Positions 56,726 through 60,435 of a stretch of 60,435 nt of DNA are shown here, in pieces. Numbering within the stretch: the first letter of the stretch is position 1; every line of letters starts with the position of its first letter. The position numbers and the translations under genes are program-made. Origin of the DNA: Ichthyosporea sp. XGB-2017a. Taxonomy: Eukaryota; Opisthokonta; Ichthyosporea. The stretch is from contig PDIM01000023.1 in assembly GCA_002811675.1 (NCBI GenBank), positions 1 through 60,435 on the forward strand. Direction: 5' to 3'. The notes under the pieces are model-generated. The model was not told where the DNA came from. It saw only the letters and a list, made by a program, of their open reading frames with translations, and did not search any database.

Positions 56726-57477
56726 TAAATGACCAAGGAGCGGAAATGCAAGAAATAGAACAAGAAGAACTGGTTTTAACTTTTATTAGCTTGATGCTTA
56801 TCTTATAATTGAGCGAAGCGCTACAAGAAATCGGGCAAGTCTATTTTAGGGCAGTCTGCGAAGGGTAGGCCTCGAGGAGCTTTCTGGTCGGCAGAAAGTA
56901 TCAACCCAGAAATGTATTGGTATGTAAAATAAACCTTGCATAGGAATATTCAAAGACTGAAGGATCTTCTTCCGAATCTTGTAAGAAAGAAAAACTACTT
57001 GAAGAATGGAAGAAACTGCCTTTATTGTTTGACACTTATGGCGCTGATGTGGTTAAGATTATTTCTACTTTTTGCAATTCATTTCTTGATGATAAGAACG
57101 CACATTTCTATGTCTTCCCTGATTTAAAGACTACAGTCTTGGAGACAATGAACTCCAAATGGCATATTTTTTCTCCTAAGAATGGTAGACAGACCACGGA
57201 AGAATTTGCTTTGCTGGCGTACTGCAGCCTGCAGGGCTGTACAGGAAAGGAATGTGCTGCAATAAGTCCTTGCAATAAGGCCCGAATCATGGAGATTACG
57301 CGGGGGACGTAGCATCCATTTGGCTAGAATCATGGAGATTAGGGCTGTACTGGACTGGTACTGGAAAATGGCCCGAGTGAACTAGTTGCCTGGGTAATTC
57401 TGGCACAGTTTTTATTGTTGTCATGGTAAGACTCAAAATTTGATTCGGTATTCTTTTTTTTATTTTCAGAATCCACA
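56726..57477 (+). pseudogene. Gene relic or uncharacterised exons between the GH16-like copies
   Basis: An open frame from an AG acceptor at 56941 to a TAG at 57312 encodes KKEKLLEEWKKLPLLFDTYG, then YVFPDLKTTVLETMNSKWHI and CSLQGCTGKECAAISPCNKA. It looks protein-like but has no ATG near its start. An upstream frame (RYKKSGKSILGQSAKGRPRG, near 56816-56875) is close, but linking the two would need an intron of only 20-24 nt. I see no homology to GH16. It may be a decayed gene or a fragment moved with the duplication. A 15-nt direct repeat, GAATCATGGAGATTA, occurs near 57286 and 57327. Confidence 0.35.
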
Positions 57478-58624
57478 ATGAACGTACGAAGAGGAGTTAT
57501 TATTGCTGTGCCTTTTGTGTTGCTCGCCATTGTAGCGGGGATTGTCCTCTACATTATCTTTCACTTCCTCCAACCAAGCAATGGGTGTGAATCGGCGTAT
57601 GGGAAGGAATACTTGGAGGGACTTGTAGCCAAGAGGAAACAACTTGGCAAGAGTAAGTCTTATGAGTTTACTGCCAACAATTTTGTCCCCCAGAAAACTG
57701 GGATATATTTTCACAATGGTGAGCGCCAATACTATGACCCGGATCAAGTGAAGTTCACAGAGGAGAGGATGACTATCACCCCTGCAGTAGGTGACCATGC
57801 AAACTCAAAGTATCCTCCTGCCAAGTCTGGCAAGGTAATTAGCAAGTTTACGATCAACTGTGGAGACATTGTCGAGATTGAGGCCACTTTGCCCACAAAA
57901 GACGGTGCATGGGCGGCTTTGTGGACCTTGCCACAAATTTCAATTGATGCTGACGAAAAATTTTACGAGCGTGGAGGACAAAATTGGGTGTGGCCAACAG
58001 GAGGCGAACTTGATATCGTTGAAGTGAGCTCTTCTCAAAAATCCTACTCGAGTGCTATTCATTACCGCCTTGAACCGCTAGCTCCATATAATTGCCGGAA
58101 CTTGAACCAAGGAAGAGATTGCTACGTGACAGCAAGGATTGATTTGGAATACGAAGCTCCTTTGAGAAATACATATTATTTGTACCGGGAATGCGATCGT
58201 GTGACCATGTGGATTGAAGATCAGGAGCCCCATCTGAGTCAATGCCATCCATACATGGTGCCAGAAGAGAAATACAATCACCACTTGATTATGAATTTGG
58301 CCCTGGGAGGAAGCTGTAAGCTGATATTCCTATTCGTAGACCCTTAATAAGATTCTGCAAGAAAAGCCAATATTAATCTCCTTTCTTTTTTTTTCTTTTT
58401 TTTATTATGACTTTGCAGTAGGAAGCGATATTAGCATCAACGAAAAAAGCCTTGAAGATATGGAAATGACTATCCACTCTGTCACCGTTTATTATGCAGG
58501 TACAAGTCATGAATACAAAGAATCGGAAAAGATTCCCGATCCTGAGCCTATCAATCACAGCCCCGTCTCCACATTTTTAGCATTTTGTTTTGTTGTTTTC
58601 GCTTTGTTTAGTGCTGCTCTTTAA
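57478..58624 (+). CDS. Membrane-anchored GH16-like glucanase/transglycosylase, copy B
   Basis: Two exons, 57478-58315 and 58419-58624, give 347 residues; the intron position and phase equal those of copy A. An N-terminal anchor (VIIAVPFVLLAIVAGIVLYI) leads to the GH16 domain, with WPTGGELDIVEV and catalytic Glu177, Asp179 and Glu182. After MEMTIHSVTVYY a longer hydrophilic linker precedes a hydrophobic C-terminus (FLAFCFVVFALFSAAL) that ends the protein with no cytosolic residues, like a GPI-attachment signal. A 140-nt tract (57774-57913) is nearly identical to copy A, far above the flanks. Function as for copy A. Confidence 0.8.
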
Positions 58625-58740
58625 GCAGAGCAAAAGGTTCACCTTTCAAGTTGCAAAAAAAGAAAAAAAAAAGTAAAATTAAAATTCTCCATTCTAATAA
58701 GTGTCTCAAAAGGTTCTCAAAAAAAGGTCATCAATTTTCA

Positions 58741-58800
58741 TAAACCCCCTCTGAGGGGGTTTACTGACACACCCTAAACCACCTGTAACAGGGGGGTTTA
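58741..58800. repeat. Pair of C/G-rich palindromes
   Basis: At about 58741-58763, TAAACCCCCTC is followed after one T by its exact complement GAGGGGGTTTA. About 10 nt further, TAAACCACCTG is followed by an imperfect complement ending GGGGGGTTTA. The two share the TAAACC/GGTTTA ends. They could be a bidirectional terminator-like hairpin or the tips of a small mobile element. Confidence 0.65.
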
Positions 58801-58847
58801 TGTGACTCAGGGTTAAAAAAAAAAAGTGCAAAAAAAATAAACGTGGA

Positions 58848-58919
58848 GGTACTACCGGGATTCGAACACGGGATCTTGTGATTACTAGTCACACGCTTTA
58901 CCAGCTAAGCCACAGTACC
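58848..58919 (-). tRNA. tRNA-Thr (anticodon AGU)
   Basis: A 72-nt cloverleaf without intron. The acceptor stem GGTACTG pairs with TAGTACC, with one G-U pair. The D-arm is GCTT/AAGC. The anticodon arm TGTGA/TCACA carries loop CTAGTAA, so the anticodon is AGU (ACU codon, A34 normally made inosine). The T-loop is TTCGAAT. The T-stem CCGTG/CCCGG has one U-C mismatch. A run of eight T follows about 10 nt after the 3' end on the minus strand and fits a Pol III terminator. Probably functional; the T-stem mismatch leaves some doubt. Confidence 0.85.
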
Positions 58920-59580
58920 CTATTGCTTCACATGCCACCAGGCATTCAATTAGAGTATTTAATTACATGTACGAGGACTTCTGGAACGAGATATCCAGTT
59001 TCATTTACAATTTATCTGTTTCACACGCGTTTTTCCGCCAACTAAGCCACAGTACGTAACTGCTTCACACGCCTTTATGCAGGCGATTAGAGTATATAAC
59101 CACAATTACGCGCACTTCTGGAACGAGATCCAAGGAGCTAACAGCAGCGAATCCTCGCAGTGAACAATATGCTAAATGATCGCTCCTTCCATCGGGCAAT
59201 TTAGCTGTTTGGCACGCCCTAAGATGCTACATGAGGGTATTTGAGTACAACAAGGGCTACATATTAGCAACGGGTCACATCGAGTGGAACGCACACTTTG
59301 TGTACTTTGGTTAATTGCAGACCTTCATGGTGAAGTCCATGATTGAAAAAGGTGACTGGAACATGAAGCCAATGCGCAACTGTCAATTGCAAAGACGTGA
59401 TGGACTGCGAGCTGCGATTGTCCTCTTTTCTAGACTCCATGCATACAATAATAATACAAGACAGACAGACTATCGAGTCTTTTCTGCTTCTCTCTCTCTC
59501 TCTGTGTAATTCTTTTTATTTCATTTTTCTTCTTTTTTTTTTTTTTGCTTCACACGCCTTGATGCAGTCAATTTGCCCAC
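58897..59580. repeat. Degenerate local repeats derived from the tRNA 5' flank
   Basis: The sequence CTAAGCCACAGTAC (5' end of the tRNA gene), then GCTTCACA-GCC, ATTAGAGTAT and ACTTCTGGAACGAGAT occurs at 58905-58990. It recurs in the same order from 59042, 137 nt later. CAATTTA-CTGTTT-CACGC occurs near 59008 and 59198. GCTTCACACGCCTTGATGCAG occurs again near 59548. The second copy has only the tRNA 5' part and is not a tRNA gene. Confidence 0.75.
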
Positions 59581-59838
59581 AGGAAGGGCTTCACTAATTG
59601 GTTGTTTCACTGATCTAAATAATTGGAATGAAAAACATTTAGTTGGGACATATACGCTCGGCTTGAGGTGAATAAATGAACATCAATATATGAGAGGAGA
59701 ACGTATCCTCTCTTTCAATGTTGGATTCCCTTCGCCTGGGGGGATTCTTTATTAGGGAATAAGCAAAGCAATTGAGAAATGAAAGATGGTGAAAGATGGT
59801 GACTTGGAAGATATGAAGAATTTTTTTTTTCTTTTTTG

Positions 59839-60393
59839 TTACATTCCCATTACCCCTTCGTCATTCTTCATTTTGGTCTTGCTGTCTCGATCTTCGTCAG
59901 ACACGTCAATATCCGGCGCAAACATGCGTTCGTCGTCATCAAAGGGCATACCACCGGGTAAACCTTCTCCATCCATGCGCTTGCGCATAATGAGTTTGCA
60001 ACTTCCAGAATAGGGAGGGACGTTAATGTTGGTGTACTTGATTTTTCTACCGTCCACCTCGGTCATGTTGTAATTGAGCTGGCCCTCTACGCTGACAAGG
60101 TCGCCTTTTGCCAGAGATCGCTTGTTCATAGAGTCGGCAAGTCTGCCAAAGATGCGTACATTGTGCCATTCCGGCTTCTGGTGGAAATTCCCCTCTGCGT
60201 CCTTTTTAACGGAATTTGTAGCAATGGAGATTTCCATGTAGTTGGAGTTTTCATTGTCTGGATTTTCTACGTACCTGGGTTTCGATCCAAGTCTACCGAG
60301 GAGAATCACTTTGTTCATATCACGTGCACGCTGCACGTTCCTGACTAATCTTGTTGCTAAAAACGACATATTTCCTCTAAAAATCTTTAGCAA
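59839..60393 (-). CDS. SSBP1: Mitochondrial single-stranded DNA-binding protein
   Basis: Single exon, 184 residues. Bacterial-type OB-fold SSB: MNKVILLGRLGSKPRYVE near 26-43, then YMEISIATNSV, WHNVRIFGRLADSMNKRSLA, KGDLVSVEGQLNYN and YTNINV. The N-terminus (MSFLATRLVRNVQRARDM) is basic and amphipathic, as in mitochondrial targeting. The first Met or the one at codon 9 (60369) may be used. The C-terminal tail is acidic and Met-rich, longer than in animals and without the bacterial DDDIPF end. Role: coating single-stranded mitochondrial DNA during replication. Confidence 0.9.
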   Translation of the reverse strand: MLKIFRGNMSFLATRLVRNVQRARDMNKVILLGRLGSKPRYVENPDNENSNYMEISIATNSVKKDAEGNFHQKPEWHNVRIFGRLADSMNKRSLAKGDLVSVEGQLNYNMTEVDGRKIKYTNINVPPYSGSCKLIMRKRMDGEGLPGGMPFDDDERMFAPDIDVSDEDRDSKTKMKNDEGVMGM

Positions 60394-60435
60394 AAATAAT
60401 AGGCAAAAAAAAAAACTATGAAATCAACAACAATA

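Larger units (their letters stand above)
58625..59838. other. Intergenic with palindromes, tRNA gene and degenerate local repeats
   Basis: About 1.2 kb without protein genes, between the GH16-like copy B and the 3' end of mtSSB. It holds two related palindromes, a tRNA-Thr and diverged copies of the tRNA's 5' flank, listed separately. A T-rich run lies at about 59508-59547. Confidence 0.6.

Overview
The window is nuclear DNA from a eukaryote with a compact, AT-leaning genome. Genes lie on both strands, mostly a few hundred bases apart. Introns are GT-AG, mostly about 40-120 nt, with one of 411 nt. There are no operons, phage genes or CRISPR arrays. The gene set points to a ciliated or zoosporic unicellular opisthokont, such as a unicellular holozoan or an early-diverging fungus. 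It includes tektin and IFT139 (cilium), SEPSECS (selenocysteine synthesis), and BABAM2, MRNIP, ELL, a PHIP/BRWD-type WD40-bromodomain protein, PAQR, SYAP1 and LTO1. I cannot fix the species from sequence alone.

Layout. 0.3-9.4 kb: ADH5; BABAM2; a mitochondrial-looking HspQ/YccV-domain protein that has to be assembled from six small exons; SEC22; HGH1; PRMT3. 9.7-17.9 kb: a CCZ1-like longin protein; an aldo-keto reductase that lacks its catalytic tyrosine; a zinc-finger protein ending in WRPW; about 1.9 kb of gene-poor DNA; eight-exon SEPSECS. 18.5-30.3 kb: an ERV2-type thiol oxidase, MRNIP, PSMA6, UAP1, LTO1, TTC21B/IFT139 and SEC61B. 31.3-41.4 kb: the PHIP/BRWD-like gene, STN1, a disordered unknown protein and ELL. 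41.8-42.8 kb is an assembly gap of Ns flanked by A runs. 43.2-51.6 kb: two small candidate genes, SYAP1, a TFIIS-central/SPOC-like protein, SLX1 and a PRELI protein. 52.8-60.4 kb: tektin, a PAQR receptor, two tandem membrane-anchored GH16-like genes sharing a gene-conversion tract, a tRNA-Thr inside a degenerate local repeat, and mitochondrial SSB.

Most genes are housekeeping genes and are not functionally linked by position. Loose themes are genome maintenance (BABAM2, MRNIP, STN1, SLX1, mtSSB), transcription and chromatin (PHIP/BRWD, ELL, the SPOC-like protein, the WRPW factor), secretory pathway (SEC22, SEC61B, ERV2-like, CCZ1-like) and cilium (IFT139, tektin).

No striking new multi-gene system is visible. 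The best leads are the zinc-finger protein with a C-terminal Groucho-type WRPW tail, the dispersed ~150-bp repeat present once in each orientation, the GH16 gene-conversion pair with a relic between the copies, the pseudoenzyme-like aldo-keto reductase, and the HspQ/YccV and 93-residue genes found only by splicing short exons.
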